Program-made: the position numbers and the translations under genes
DNA from: Pratylenchus scribneri
Taxonomy: Eukaryota; Nematoda; Chromadorea; Rhabditida; Pratylenchidae
Reading direction: 5' to 3'
Length of the DNA stretch: 64,000 bases
Assembly: GCA_030063045.1 (NCBI GenBank)
Contig: JAQSEB010000043.1
Span: 124,001 to 188,000, forward strand
In this document: positions 47,501-62,500 of the stretch, piece after piece
How positions within the stretch are numbered: position 1 is the stretch's first letter
Layout of the letters: the number at the start of each line of letters is the position of its first letter
Notes under the pieces: generated by a model
Seen by the model: only the letters and a program-made list of their open reading frames with translations
The model's database searches: none
What the model was told of the DNA's origin: nothing

Positions 47501-50500
47501 GATAAAAAGCGAAAAGATGATGAGATGAAGGCAAAACAAGCGGAAGAAGAAAAGAAACGTGCCGAAGAAGCTAAGAAACGTGAGGAAGAAAGGAAGCGTC
47601 AGGAAGCAGAAGATGATAAGAAATTTGAAGAACAAAAACGAAAAGCTGATGAGGATCGCAAACGAAGAGAAGAAGAACGTAAAAAGAGAGAAGAGGAACA
47701 AGAAAATGAACGAATTCAAAGAAAGAAGCAACGAGAAGAAGCAAGGAAATTGGAAGATGAAGAAAGAAAGCGAAAAGACGCCGAAGAAGAAAAACAAGCA
47801 GAAGAGCAACGAAGAAAGGTCGCTGAAGAAAAGAAACGAAAGGATGATGAAATGAAGGCAAAACAAGCTGAAGAAGAAAAGAAACGGGCTGATGAACTAA
47901 AGAAGAAAGATAAGCCGGAAAAGTCACTAAAAGACGAAGATGAAACAAGGAAGTCCGGTGAACAACGAGATATCAAAAAACACAAGGTGGATGAAGAAGA
48001 TAAACTTAAAGATCAGCGCAAGAAACAAAAAGATGATGAAAGGAAACATGATGAATTGGAACGGAAAGCGATAGAAGATGAGGAAGAAAAGAAAGGAGCT
48101 CAAGAGCGAGAAAAAGCGCAAATTGAAAGGAAGGCTAATGACGAAGAAATGAAGAAAAAAGAACAAGACGAACAACAAAAAATGATGGAAGATAAAAAAG
48201 GAAGGGAAGAAGAAAGGAAACGAAAAGAAGCCGAGGAAGAGAAAGCGCTTGAAGAATCAAAGAAACAACGTGAACAAGAGAGAAAAAGAAAAGATGAAGA
48301 ACGCCGAAAGAAAGACGAAGAAGAAGAGAGACAACAAGCAGAAGCGAAACGATTAAAAGATGAGAAAAGGAAGAAGGAGGAGGAAGAACGAAAAAGGATG
48401 CTAGAGGAAGAAGATAAGAAACGAGTCGAAGAAGAAAAGAAAGCTGCCGAATTGAGGAAACAACGCGAAGAAGAGAAAAAACGCCAAGAAGAGGAAGAAG
48501 AAAAAAGGCAGAGGGAAGAAAAAGAACGAAGAGCGGAAGAGAGGAGACGGAAGGAAAAGGAAGAAGAAGAAAAGGAGGAAGAAAATAGAAAACGACGAGA
48601 TGAGATGAAACGAAAGAAAGAGGAAGAACGAAAAAGGAAAGAAGAAGAAGAAGAACGGCAATTGGCAGAAGAGAAGAAACGTGAAGAGGAAAGACGTAAA
48701 AAGGATGAAGAAGAGAGAAAAAGGATGATGGAAGAGGAAGAAAGAAAAAGACAAGAAGAGGAGAGGAAGGCAGCTGAATTGAAGAAACAAAAGGAGGAAG
48801 AGAGAAAACGTGAAGAAGAGGAAGATGAAAAAAGACGAAAAGAAGAAATGGATCGGCGCGCAGAAGAGAGAAGACGAAAACTTGAAAAAGAAGAACAAGA
48901 GGAGGAGGAAAATAGGAAACGACGTGAAGAAATGAGAAGGAAAAAGGATGAGGAAAGGAGGAAACGGGATGAAGAGGAAGAAAGACAACGAGCTGAAGAA
49001 GATAGGCAAAAGGAAGAAGAGAGAAAACGGCGAATTGAGGAACAAAAACGAATGGAAGAGGGACAAGAAAGGAAACGCTTGGATGAAGAAAAGAAAGCCA
49101 ATGAAGAAAAGCAAAGAAAGGAACAAGAAAAAAGACGGCAGGAAGAAGAGGAAGAGAGGCAAAGAGCTGAAGCCAGAAGGCGAAAGGAAGAGGAGAGAAA
49201 GAGAAAAGATGAGGAGATGAGACGCCAAGAAGAGGAGGAAGAAAGAAAATTGGCTGAAGAACGTCAAAAAGCCGCTGAAGCACGCAAAAAGGAAGAGGAA
49301 GAACGAAAAAGACGAGCGGAAGAAGAGGAAAAAGAACGGGAAGAAGAAAGGAAGCGTAGAGAAAAGGAAAGAAAACAAAGGGAAGAAGAAGAGGAGAAAA
49401 AATTGGCCGAAGACAGAAAGCGATGGGAAGAGGAGCGAAAAAGAAAGGCCGAAGAACGAAGGCGCCAGGAAGAGGAGGAGGAAAAACGAGCGGCTGAAGC
49501 GAGAAAACGCAAGGAAGAAGAAAGAAGACGTAAAAATGAAGAAGCCGATCGTCGGGATCAGGAAGAAGAGAGAAGAGAATTGGCAAAACGAGCTGAAGAG
49601 GAGAACAAACGAAGGAAAGGGGTGATGCCGGCAGATGATGAGGCAAAAACGAAGGTTAAACCAAAAAGTCAAGAAGATGGACTGAAGAAACAAGAAGTGG
49701 ATGAAATCAGAAAAAGGGACAAAGAAGAGGCGGAATTGAAGAAACGTGAGGCCGAAAAGATGAAATCCCCACAAAAGGAAGTGATTTCGATGGAGGATGA
49801 GAGGGAAGAGCAACGAAAGAAGGCGGCCACCCCAGTACAAGATGAAGAGGAAGTGGCCCGATTCCACAAGGAACGAGATGCCCGAATGAAAAAGCGAAAA
49901 GAGGAAGAGGAACGAATCAGGGCTGAACAAGAAGAGGAAAAACGCCGAATGGAAGAGGCCAAAGCGAAGGAATTGGCGGAAAAGGCCAAAAAGAAAGAGG
50001 AGGAGGAAGAGAGGACGAAAAAACGGGACGAAGAATTGAAAAAGGAACGCGGATTTGAGGATGTTGAGCAAAAATCAATGAAACGAAAAGTTGTGAAGAA
50101 GAAGAAAATGCCAGAAGAAGAATCGGGCAAAGGAAAAGCGAAAGAAAGTACAGCAAAAGATGAATTTGGAATGGCCAAAATGGAAAAGAAGAAGACGACC
50201 GGAGAGAATGAGGATGAATGGGAATATGTTTATGAGGAAGAAGAAGGAGAAGGAATACCATTGAAACGTTACGAAACGAAGGAGGTGAAATTCGACGAGG
50301 TCGAAGATTTCCTGGGCAAACGGCGAATGCAACGACTGGAAATTGGCGAAGTGGCACCGTTGGAAGATTTGTTGCCGGTGGCAATCCGGCATAGAACAAT
50401 CCGAAAAGGTTTCGTCACCATCCCCGACCGCGAAGTGCTCACCGCCCGTGGCGATACGGCCATTTTCGAATGTGAATTGTTCAATGAAAGTGACCAAGTG

Positions 50501-53500
50501 AGTTGGACGGTGAATGGCAAAACACTGCAACAACTCGGCGACCCACGTTGCTTCATCCAAAACTATGCCTACATTCGACAACTCAAAATTGAACATGTTG
50601 TGCCGGCTGACACCAATATTCGTGTTCAATGCACGCTGGAGGATGAGACACGACAATCGCATGAAAGTCGACTGGTTGTGGATGAAGTCCCGGTGGAATT
50701 TGCAGAGAAATTGCCAAGAAAAGTTATCGCGAATTTGGGTGACACTTCCACTCTCACAGCCGTTCTCACCCATGATGCGGCCAAAAAGATTTCATGGAGC
50801 CACAATGGCCGACCATTGTTCAATGATGACATCTATCAAATCAACAACAATGGCTGTATATGTGAGTTTTGTTTATATTTTTTAAAATTAATTTTAGGAA
50901 ATATAATTTGCCATATTTTAAATAATTAAAATGTTTATTTTATGCCAAATTTTCATCAAAAAAAAAATTTAAAAAATCAAAATGTAAAATGGAATTCAAA
51001 ACATAAAAATATGAAATTTGAGTCTTTAAACAATGTTTTTGGATGGATTTTGAGAACTCTCTCCCATTTTTACTATTACAACAATTGTCCTTTAATTCAC
51101 CAGAGCAAATCTTGCTTTTTCATTTGGCCCAATCCTTTTCATCTTTGTCTTTTAAACAAAAAAGAAGATGAGTATTTTTCCCAATTCATCAATTGAATAG
51201 CCACTTTACTAATATCCATTTAACTTGATAGGTCAGCATCAGCATTTTGGGTAATATTAACATTAGATTTTTAATCATTATTTATATCCCTATAAAACAA
51301 AAAAAAAATTTAAAAGACAAATTTTTTATAATTTATATAAAAATACTGGATAATAGGTATGGAAATTTAAAAAAAAATAAACTGCAATTAATTCATGGAA
51401 AATATCAATTTTTTCCAATTTCGCTAATTTTCAAAAAAAATTATTAATTTTTCTCTTTACAAAATTTTTAATATTAATTTTGAAATAAATTTTTCAACTA
51501 AATTCCCTATCATATCAGGCTCTTTGGTGATCAAAAACACGGACTACAAACTGGGAGGCAGGTATTCCCTCAATGTTGACATGGTCGAATCCTCAACAAT
51601 TCTGGAAGTACACGGAAAACCGCGAATGGATGCCGCGGATGAAGGCCGTGTCCAAAAGATCATAATGGATGCCAACGAGAATTTATCATTGAATATTCGT
51701 CTAAAATCATTGCCCGAACCCGAAGTTGACCTCTACTTGAACAATCAACTGTTGACGCCGGAATTGCGTACGCATGTCACCTGCCTTGAGGATAATGTTC
51801 TTTTGACTCGACGGGAATTGACCAAAGCGGACCGTGGCCGCTACAAAGTTGTTCTGTTCAATGAATACGGCGAAGACAAATTGGAATATGAAGTGTATGT
51901 GCGCGATGTGCCAGAGCCACCTTCAGGCTTGATGATCACCGAAATTGGGCATGATTATTGTTTCTTGAAGGTAAGTAAAGAATTTGCAACACTGAATTTA
52001 ATAAAATATTAGAAAAACAATTTTAGACCTCGTAGAAAATTAAATATTTTCATTTTTCCGAAGAGTGATTTTCCTTCAGGCATAATTATTCGGAAATTAT
52101 TTATAAGTATTTCTGTGTTAGATTTAGCAAACAGGGTTTTAATTCGATCCCAAAAATATCAAAATATACCACAATAAATATTTGTCTGTCTTTTATTCGG
52201 ATTTGTTGCTTTACGAATATTAATAAGTTATTTTATAGCTTATTATTAAAGTCAAATTTATTGACACAATTTTTAATTTTTTAATATATGTATTTTAATA
52301 AGATTAGAAGGACAGCTTTTTATGTCTTGTCATATGTATTTTGATGGGAAAAACACTTAAGTAGCATTTATCTAATTTTGTATTTGGCATATTTTTTGAA
52401 AAAACTAATTTTGACATTCATGAATCCTATTATAATAAAATTTCACAAGAAATTTTAAGATTACAAAAAATTCGAAGAAATAAATAGAAATTAAATTACA
52501 TATTGCAAAATTATGACAAAATATTTTTCAGTGGAGTCCACCGGCCAATGACAGCATGGTCGATGAGCGGGAACGCACCACCGGCTATGTGATCGAAAAG
52601 AAGGGAGCAAATCGACGAGTTTGGCAACGCGTTGGCCAATTGTCGGCATACACCATGGAAATATTGGTCGAAGATTTGGACTACGATACGGACTATGTGT
52701 TCCGGGTGGCCGCGATGAATCGTTTTGGCGTTGGAGAATTTTCAAAATTGGCTCAGATCACGACGGGAACGTAAGTGGAAAATTTCATATTTTACTACTT
52801 TTTAGAAATGTATATAATTTTTATAAGGAAAAAAGTTTAAATAAATTAAAATTCAAATTTTATAAAATCGCAGTTCAAATATAAACAGTTTATTAGGTCA
52901 TTACATTTTTATTCATTATATTGTTAATATAATTTGGTCATACAAATAATGATTTATCATTTCATTTTATTCAGTTTCTAGCTAAAATTTGAGAAAATAA
53001 ATATTATCCATTAAATCATTGAATTTTTTCAAATTTTCATTCAGCATTTTTGAAGCATTTTAGTTTGAATATGAAGAAATTTTTAAAAATAAGTTTAAAG
53101 TTAAGTTTAGAGTCTAGGTCTTACGTTATTCAGAACAAAGATTGAAATTGAGTCAGATTTTGCCAAATTTTAGTGTCTCAAAAAAGCTAGATATTTGATA
53201 AAAAAAATTGCATTAAAATTCAATTATTTTATTTTGGCTAAAAATTTTGGAATAAAAAAAATTAAATTATGATTTATAAATAATTCCAATTGAACAAATT
53301 CGCATGTCACACCACAATATCAAATTTCAGACCATTCTCCGCCCCTGTGATGCATTCCGCCCCACGAATCACACATACCTACGAACAAAGTGTCCGCTTG
53401 GAATGGGACGAATGCTGGGATACCGGCGGAAGCAAACTTTTTGGTTACGACGTTTTTTGCAAGCAACAAGGCGGCGATTGGCGAAAAGTCAATCAGGAAA

Positions 53501-56500
53501 CTGTGTTTGCCAGCAACTTTTGGCTCGACGAATTCCTGGATCCCAGCAAAAAGGATTGCGTATTCAAAGTGGAAGCCCAAAACTATGCTGGCCTACATTC
53601 CGACTCAAATGTTCAATCCGAACTGTTGCATGTCGAAGACAGGGCATCGAAGCACATGGCCCCACCTCGCATTGAATTGATCAGCGGCACAAAAGTGCGC
53701 GTCCATTGGAACACAGCGGAGCTGGCCTCTGCCCATCATTATAATCTGCAGGTGACAAATTCAATTAAATTTAATATAGTAAAATGTAGACATATCATAT
53801 TTAAAATAGGTTTAGCTAACCGAGCATCATTAAGCCCTTTAATTAATACAATTATTAAATGAACAGATCTAATTTGAAAATTTAAAAGTAGAATAAGACT
53901 TTGTCTATTAGATTAGCACAACATTAAATTAATTTAGTTAGGAATTGGAATAAAAAGCAATTAGACATGTAAAAAATTTTAATTTTAGTTAGGATGGAAT
54001 TAAAAACTAAATATTATATAGGCAATAGACATAGATAAAATTTTATTTTGGCCACATTTTTTATGGTTGCATATACGCAATTTTTATTATAGATAATTTG
54101 TAGCCAAAAAATAATGGGCAAAAATTTATAATTTAAAATATTAAAATTAAATAAATTGGCATATAAAAATATATAATCCACCCAAATTTTACAGTACCGC
54201 TCCGAAGGCACCTATTTATGGAATGAAGTGCTTGAGCAATTCAAATCATCGCCAGCCATTGTGGAGGATGAACTGAAGGAGGGCGTCTCATATAGAATGA
54301 GGGTTGTGGCCAAATCGGCCGATGGCGAACAAATGACTGTTTCCGGCGAAAGTGATATCATCAAAATTTCCGGCTTCAATACGCCAATTCTCACAAAAAC
54401 TTTACGAGACGCACTGGTGCCAAAGAAGGAGGAAATTCGATTGGAAATTTGTGCCGTTGGCGAACCAGCACCCCTCTTTGTGTGGTTCAAAAATGGCGAA
54501 GAGATTGTGCCCAGTCCAGAGAATGACAATTTGTCTATCAGTAATGAAGGATTCGTGAGCAAGGTGAGTAGGGGTGGGCTGATAAAAAATGGTTTTGAGT
54601 AAATATATTATGTTTTTATGATATTTGGAGTATGACACATTTTTGCATATTTTTATACTATTTGAAACAGTCACTTATCCAGAATTTGACAATGGGGGAA
54701 AAATTTTTCCATTTATGGGGGAGAAATTTGAAAAAATTTTTAATTTTAGCTGCCCCACGCCCCTTTGTATACGGACCTGACTTGGAAATAAAATAATTGT
54801 AAAACAAAAAATTGAAATGTTGCTTATTTTGTTATATTTTTATCCTATTAAATCCCCAACTCTATTCACAATTATGAACAAATACCCCAAACCCAGACCA
54901 TTTTTCGCTCATAGCTCAATAAGAAAGTAAGAATTTCCGCAAAGTATTTTACCAATTGAAAGACCTAAATATCATGCAAAAATGGCTTTTTTTAATTTTT
55001 GAAACTAAAAACAATTTATAAAATAAGTATATTTCCTTGAAGTTAGATTTCATAAAATTTAAAAATGACAAAATTGTAGAGGACAATTTTGGGTTTTCCT
55101 ATAACCATTGTCCATTTTCTCTTATTTTTTATTGGAAATTTCTATTACCTTACCATCGATCTAATAATCTATAGAGAAAATTCTAAAAATTATACAAAAT
55201 GGCATATAGGATATAGCATATAGCCAAATAAGGACTCACTTCTTTTCATTGATCATTTATACAAATTTATAGTTGGTTATTCATCGGATGGGTGACCAAG
55301 ACGAGGGCTACTACGCATGCCAAGTTCGCAATGATTTTGGCAGTATTGAAACGAAGGCATATTTGCGAGTGGGCGCCGTTCAGGCACATTTCAACAAGGC
55401 ATTCGCCGATCGCATCGAAGCAGTTGAGGGCAAAGACATTGTGTTAGAATGCGAAGTTTCCGGTGAGCAAGAGAATATTTTATGGCTAATTATGAGAAAG
55501 GATTTCCAAAATTGAAAAATAACTTTAATGATTTAAATTGAGAATAGATTAAATAAATTATTTAGTATTTTTAATAGAAATTCCAAGAAAAATTTCCAAC
55601 ATCTAGATTTGAAGAGGAGAATTCAAAATCTCTCTTATGTATAAGTTCGTAATTTTCAGAAAAAATAAATATAAAAATTTCGCTCAATTTTTTGAAAAAT
55701 CTCTTTGATAATTTTATTTCAATATTTTTAATTAATTTAAAATAATTCAAACTTTTATATCAAAAAAAGCAAATAAAATATAAAATAATTCATTCCCTCT
55801 CCCTAAAAAGATCCCGAGGCAAATATCCGATGGCTTCGAAACAAACGGCACATTGGCGAGACCACAAATCGCATTACGCTGGAGAAACAAGGCTGCAAAC
55901 GGCGATTGATCCTGTACGGCGCAATGCGTGACGATTCCGGCATTTATACATGCGAAACAGAAGGTGGCGAAGATCGCGTTCAAACCGAGATCACAGTTCG
56001 GGCAGAGAAGACACGCATCATTTTCTCACCTCAAGGCAGAACAATAAGTAAGTACATTAATTTTTGAATTTGGTTATTTTGACTGTCGAAATTTGGCGGA
56101 TTTACAAATGCAACGCAAATTTGATAGAAATTATAAAAATTGTTTTTATATAACTTGTCCAAATATAACAATTTCAGTCATATTTAACTATCTTGGTAAG
56201 AAATTCCAACTCGGCACCCTCTTATCAAGATTGACTTAAATATAATAAAATTGTCTTACCACTTTTTATGCTTTTTAAGTCAATCTGATAATAAAATTCC
56301 AACATTTTTAATAATATAATCTCAGAATATCTTAAAGAGGATTGACCTTCTTGGTACTTCGTATTAAGATTGACTATAATTACCACTAAATGAATGACTT
56401 ATATCTAATGCTTTTTCAATTAAATCTGACTACCTTTTAGTAAAGTAATGCCAAAATTTTCAGATATAGTAGATGTTAGAATTTATTATCAAAATTGTAA

Positions 56501-59500
56501 TAAATATATAATAAAAAAGAAATCAAAATTCTTTTCGGAATTTAAAAATATTAAACTATTATTCTATTTTCAGATCGTTACGGAGAAAAAGTTCTGCTCT
56601 ATGCGGATTTGTCCAAGGGCACGGACGATGTGGTTTGGTACCGTGATGGACAGCGTTTGATCTCGAAAAAATGTTTTGCCTACACCGAAAACACCCGGGC
56701 AATCCTGGAAATTTACAACTTTGATGAGACCGAAATTGGTGAATACTCTGTGGAATTGGATGGAGGCGAACGAAGTGCACCGGCCAAACTCAAATTTGAA
56801 GTACCACCAAAAATGGAACTTCGTCGCTATAATGACGAGAGAATAACAAAAATTGGCGGCGATGATTTCACAGTCAGTAAATGATAAATTTATTTAAAAA
56901 GCTCAATAAAATCCAACAAAATTAAGTCAACATAGTTTAATTCTTTTTGGACAAGCTGACTGAATAAAATATAAATTAACAAACAAAAGGAAATGGGTAC
57001 ATCCAAAATTGGCTGTGCGCGAATAGTTTGATGCTCCATAATTTTTTAAGTACTAAACTGTTTCCTATCAATTTAATATATAGTATAGAGATATTTTATC
57101 TATCGAAAATTATACATATTTAAAAGTGATTCATTATTGGCACAAATATGACTCCAATGATAAATTTGACACCATTTTCCACCATTTTGGGACATTCTGA
57201 CCAAAACTATTTGAAGTTTAAACTGAAATTTAGGTCAATTCATAGACCCTCTTCAGCTCTTTATCTGGCATAAAATTCATTGAAAATGTTTCAGTATTTT
57301 GGTATTATAAAGCTGCGTTCCTAGTTGGCTTTCTCCTAGTATAGTGCTAGAGTGCCTGAAAGGGATTGGAATTGGAACAATAATAAATCGAATATACATT
57401 TTGCATTATGATAAAATAATTTAAATTTATAGTGAAGGTTATATATATAAAATTTATACTTTATTACAGGTCATTGCCAGCTGCCTTGGCTATCCAAAAC
57501 CACGAATCAGTGTTCTCCTGAATGATCAACCAATTGGGGATGCGATCATTACGGAATTGGATGGCGGCGATCAACAAATTCAAATCAGAAAACTCAATCG
57601 AAGTCACAGTGGACGAATTTGGCTTCGGGCAGTGAATTCGCTTGGGGAAGATTCGGTCTGTGTGGATTTGAAGGTTTTGGATGTGCCACCGGCACCCACA
57701 AATTTGCGTGCCAAAAATGTCACCTCACAATCGGTGGATTTGGCATGGAATATGTCTACTGATTCTAGGAGAGGAGAAGAAAACATTGAAAGTTTCATCA
57801 TTGAACGCAAAACAGCTGATCGGTAAAAATTAGGGATTTTCTAATTATTAAAAATGATAATTTGAGAATATTTTATATTTGAAAGAAACTACTGGGAAAG
57901 AGGAAAATATTTATTAAAATTATTTTTTAAGATAATGAAACTATATTTGAATTTAATAGCTATTAATATTTTAATATTATCAAATTTATACTTAAGATAA
58001 GATACACAAAAAAATTCTCGGAATTCAAAATGAGATTATTAAATTTTTTGCAAATCATACATAAATTTTGACACAAGGTATAAACTAAATTTATTAAACT
58101 AAACTTATTCTTATTAGAAGGTCCGGAATGTGTCCAAATTTGAAGTTTATTTACTAAAAATTTTAGTCTATTCAAATTAGAAAATAAAGGAAAAATATTT
58201 AATAAAATTTTTTTAAATTCCAGTAAAATTATTATTCCACCTTTTCAAAAATTCTTTCTTATATAAACCAAACAAAAGAAAAGAGAACTTATTTTCTAAA
58301 TTTTTATTCATTTTCATTTTTTCAGTTCTCGATGGCGTCAAATTCAACGTAAAACAGCGGATCGCATCCAAACGGATCATGGCTTCCTTTACACTGTCCA
58401 TGGCCTATATCCCGGTGAATTCTATGCCTTCCGCATTTTGGCAGTCAACGAAATTGGCGAATCCGAGCCAAGTGCCACCGTCGATGTCCAATTGCCGGAG
58501 GAGGAAGATGATGCGGACATTTCGCAGATTTCCTCCGCTTCCAATGATCCATTGCATATTCCACGACTTTCTCGACCCAAAAAGCCAACTTTGACAACGG
58601 ATGGAATGCAGACAAAAGCAGTGCTCAGCTGGGAAGCGGTAATAAAAAGAATCGAAAAATTTTATATTAATTAATTAGTGAAAAAATTATTGAATTTAAC
58701 GAAAACTTTTCTTGCCGAAAAATATTCCTTTTTTGAGACCATATAATTTGATATAACAAAATATACTATATTGAATCACAATGAAATCTTTTAAAAAAAA
58801 ACCCGGGCCAAGTTATATTGCCTAAAAATAATATTTTTATACAAGAAAATTTTTTAATTAAATTCAGTCTTTTTTCAATAAATTACTGTCTTTTTAAATT
58901 TGCTATTTTTTCAGGTCGATCGCGCAATCATTTACGGGGTAGAACGAAAGAAATGTGGGGCCGGTGCCAATGAATTTTGGCTGGAAGTTGCAAATGCGGA
59001 TCGACCAACGTAAATAAATTTGATTATTCTTTTTTGAATAAAATAATTTAATAAAAATTTATATATATTGTACTCTATTCAAGAACATTTTTTAAGAAAT
59101 TTCTTGAAAAAATGTTTTATTTTGATCGGAATAATTTAGGCAAAAATAAATCATAAAATTAGAACGGCTCAACTCACATTAAAAAGCTAAATTCTTTGAT
59201 TTTTCACTAAAATTACTAATTTCAATCAATTTTATTATCAAATTAAAAAATTCCTTTTGATTTTTTTAGATTATTTTTACCAATAAACAAAATCCAGTTT
59301 ATTATGTTTTAAAATCTATCGATTGAAAAAAATATATATAAATTTATAATAAATTTTTCATAAACAAAATTTTCATCATTTATTATATCAAACATTTTCC
59401 AGTTACATCGATCGATCTGTCTTTGAAGCTGGCCGATACATTTATCGAATTGTGGCCAAATTACCAGGTGTACTAAACAGTGAGCCAGGTGAACCCAGCG

Positions 59501-62500
59501 ACGAAGTCTACATCACTGTGAAGCCACCCGAGAGTCCAAAGGAATCGACAACAATGGGTGGATACGGCATTGGATATATGGAGAGAAAGAAATCCGCTAC
59601 GACAACCGAAGAGCCGGTTCGACGACAACAACAATTGGTAGAAAAACCCGATTCCGGTGATGAGCATTCCCAGGCATCATCCGTGCTCTCAGGCAGTCTC
59701 ATGGATTCTGGTGTGTTCAAAATTATTAATTAAGAGAATTGAAGACTAAAAGTCCTCAAGGTAATAATCTCGCTATATTTTTTCTAGTGGTCACCATTTA
59801 ATGGAATAATCTCCTAAGGATTTCCTTTGAATAAATTTATATTTTGCCTTCTGAAAAATTAAAACCAGTTGAAGTGAAGCCCCACTCAAATTATAATCTC
59901 CTTGGAGGATCATTAAAAAAATAATAGCCTCTGTTAAATATAATATGAATAATAAGATGATAGATCTATTTCTTTTCGGGAGTTTTATTTTAATAATAGA
60001 GTTAAAAAAGCGAAATTAAGAATTTGTAACCATTATCCATTATCATTTTGCCATTTTTCTTATCAAATTAAGCTTAAATATGGAAAATTTTCTTGATGCT
60101 GAAAAATATTGACAATAAAAATTTAATTGATGTTTATATATTTCCAGGCATTCAAGAGGACGAAACATTCCATCAGCCAATGAAGAGTCCGGCAATTCGC
60201 AAAATTTCCAAGGAAGGAAGACGCGTCAGTTTTGCCATGGACGACGGCGAAGTGACTCCAAAAGCCGAAAGCACATCCACTCCAATGAATGGCCATATGA
60301 CAAATGGAGTAAGCAGCAAGAAACGGAAGGAGAGCATTCCGGAAGAGACAAAAGAAGGTGGCAGACAGCAAAAAGGTAGGAATTTGATGGACATTTTTAA
60401 AGGGATTATTAGTAGAAATTATTTAATTTGGAAACAAAAATATTTAATTAATTTGGTAAAATCTTTATTGAAAATTGACATTTTTAATACCAAAGAATGG
60501 TCACAATTAGCCTTCATTTTAAAGTTTAAACCTTATTTTTCTTCAATATTTTAAGTAAGCTCTGTTTTATTTGCCTTAAATTAGCATTAAACCTAGTGAG
60601 TGCTAGCTGCTAGTACATCATTATGGCCACAAAAGCTGGTAGCCAATTAATTATTTTTACTACTAAAATTAATTTTTTTTTTCATTATTTTCTTCAAAAA
60701 AATTAGGCAAAAAGTAAGTCTTAATTTTTTGGCTTCATTTTTTCAAAATATTGGTATAAAAAATTATATTTAGACGAACAAAAAGAAGATTCAAAATATG
60801 GAGCGAGATACAAAATTGAAATGTCAGCGGATAAAGGAGAAGAAGAAGCGGCCAAAAAGAGAAAAGAAGCCGAAGAGGAAACAAAAAGAAAAGAGGAGGT
60901 GGAAAGGAAGGAAAGGGAAGAACGTGAGGCAAAATTGAGGAAAGAAAAAGAGGAAGAAGAGGAGTCAAGAAAACGAAAAGAAAAGGAAGAGGCCGAGGCC
61001 GAGGCCGAGGCCAAAAAACAAAGAGAAAAGGAAGAAGAAGCGGAAGCCAAAAAACGAAGGGAAGAAGAAGCGAAGGAAGCTGCCCGAAAGAAGGAGGCAG
61101 AAGAACGCGAAAGGAAGCAAAAAGAAGCCGATGAAGCTGAAGCAAAACGAAAACGAGAAGCGGAGGAGAGGGCAGCAAAAGAGGCGGAGAAGAAGAAAGC
61201 AGCGGAGGAAAGACAAGAAAAAGTGAAACGGCTGGCCGGAAGATTTGGCGAAAAACAAGAAGAGAAGAAGGAAGAAAAGATGGAGGAACCTGCGACGAAG
61301 AAGAAAATTGAACCAAAAGAGGAAAAACAAAAACCGGAAATAAAAGAGGAAGAGCCTAAAGTCAGTGGCGGCGACGGTTTTGACCGTTTGCTACAGGACA
61401 CGGAGGCAGTAGAAGGCCAAATGCGTGTGGAAATGGTGGCACAATTGGATGCGAACACAAAGGACAATGTGATGCGCGCAAAATGGTCAGCGTTCTTTTT
61501 GACTATATTTTATAAAATTTGAGATTAAAATTTGGGTTTTTAGGAATTTTCTTTAGATTTAGGGAAGGGCATTCTTGTCTTGACAATATAAAAAATTAGG
61601 GGCAGAAACGGGAGAAAAAAAATAATTTATAAAATAGAAAAGAATGCTAAAAACATAAAGATTCTATTGAATTTTTGGCTCAAAAAATTTCATTAATTGA
61701 ACAGAATCATCGCTATTTTACAAAAAAGTGAAAAATTATAAATTTCATAAAAATATATTTGATATTCCATTTTTATGGGTGTCCTTCCGTTGAAAAATAC
61801 ATAAAAAACTAAACAGAAAACGGAAGCCAAAAATTGGAAATTTTCACCCGAAAAGGAATATGAAGGGCATAACCTTAACTGTCTCTATCTATTGGATTAA
61901 TTGATACAAAAGTGTCCAAAACAAACCTAGGGATTATAGAATTTTCCCGAATAATTCTTTTCTCCATTATTTACAATTATTTTTATAGGTACAAAGATGG
62001 AAAACTGTTGAACACACGAACCTCAATCAAGCATAAAGCAATGTTGGACATGAAAGGCGAGGCCAAATTGGTGATCAGCAAAGTGGAAAAAGCGGATGCA
62101 GGTAAATTAAATAAAAATAATTGAATGAATGAATATGAAAATATCAACATTTAATTTAACGAAAAATTATTTTCATCCTCTTATAGGCCGCTACAAACTT
62201 GAATTGGAGATGAGCAAACAAGATAAGAAACCGGCAACCGAAGCAACATTGATTGTTCGGGTAATAAAAAAAATTAGTATAAAATGTATTCAAAATCAAC
62301 AAATTTTTTAGGGAAAAAATGATCCACCGGGAACATCGACACAAATCAAAGCTACAGAATCGGGAAAAGAGAAACCCAAACTTGAAAAGAGCAAATCAAA
62401 GGAAAAAGATGAAGCAGTGAAGAAACCACCAACATTTGTTAAGAAGCCAAAGCCAAGCGTGGTCAGTACAATACAATGGAATTATTAAATTTTATTTTTG

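Noticed and set aside
48135..50071. Long minus-strand ORFs of 333-556 codons over the charged helix
   Set aside because: A side effect of GAA/GAG/AAA/CGA codons, which read as TTC/CTC/TTT/TCG in reverse; no plausible protein or splice structure.
45355..50929. Charged helix as a myosin or tropomyosin tail
   Set aside because: It lacks the regular hydrophobic a/d heptad positions and is joined in one exon to titin-type Ig domains.
54690..54800. GC-richer patch in intron 49 (GCTGCCCCACGCCCC) as a missed exon
   Set aside because: The Ig fold runs without a gap from exon 49 to exon 50, and the patch meets a stop soon after the possible acceptor.
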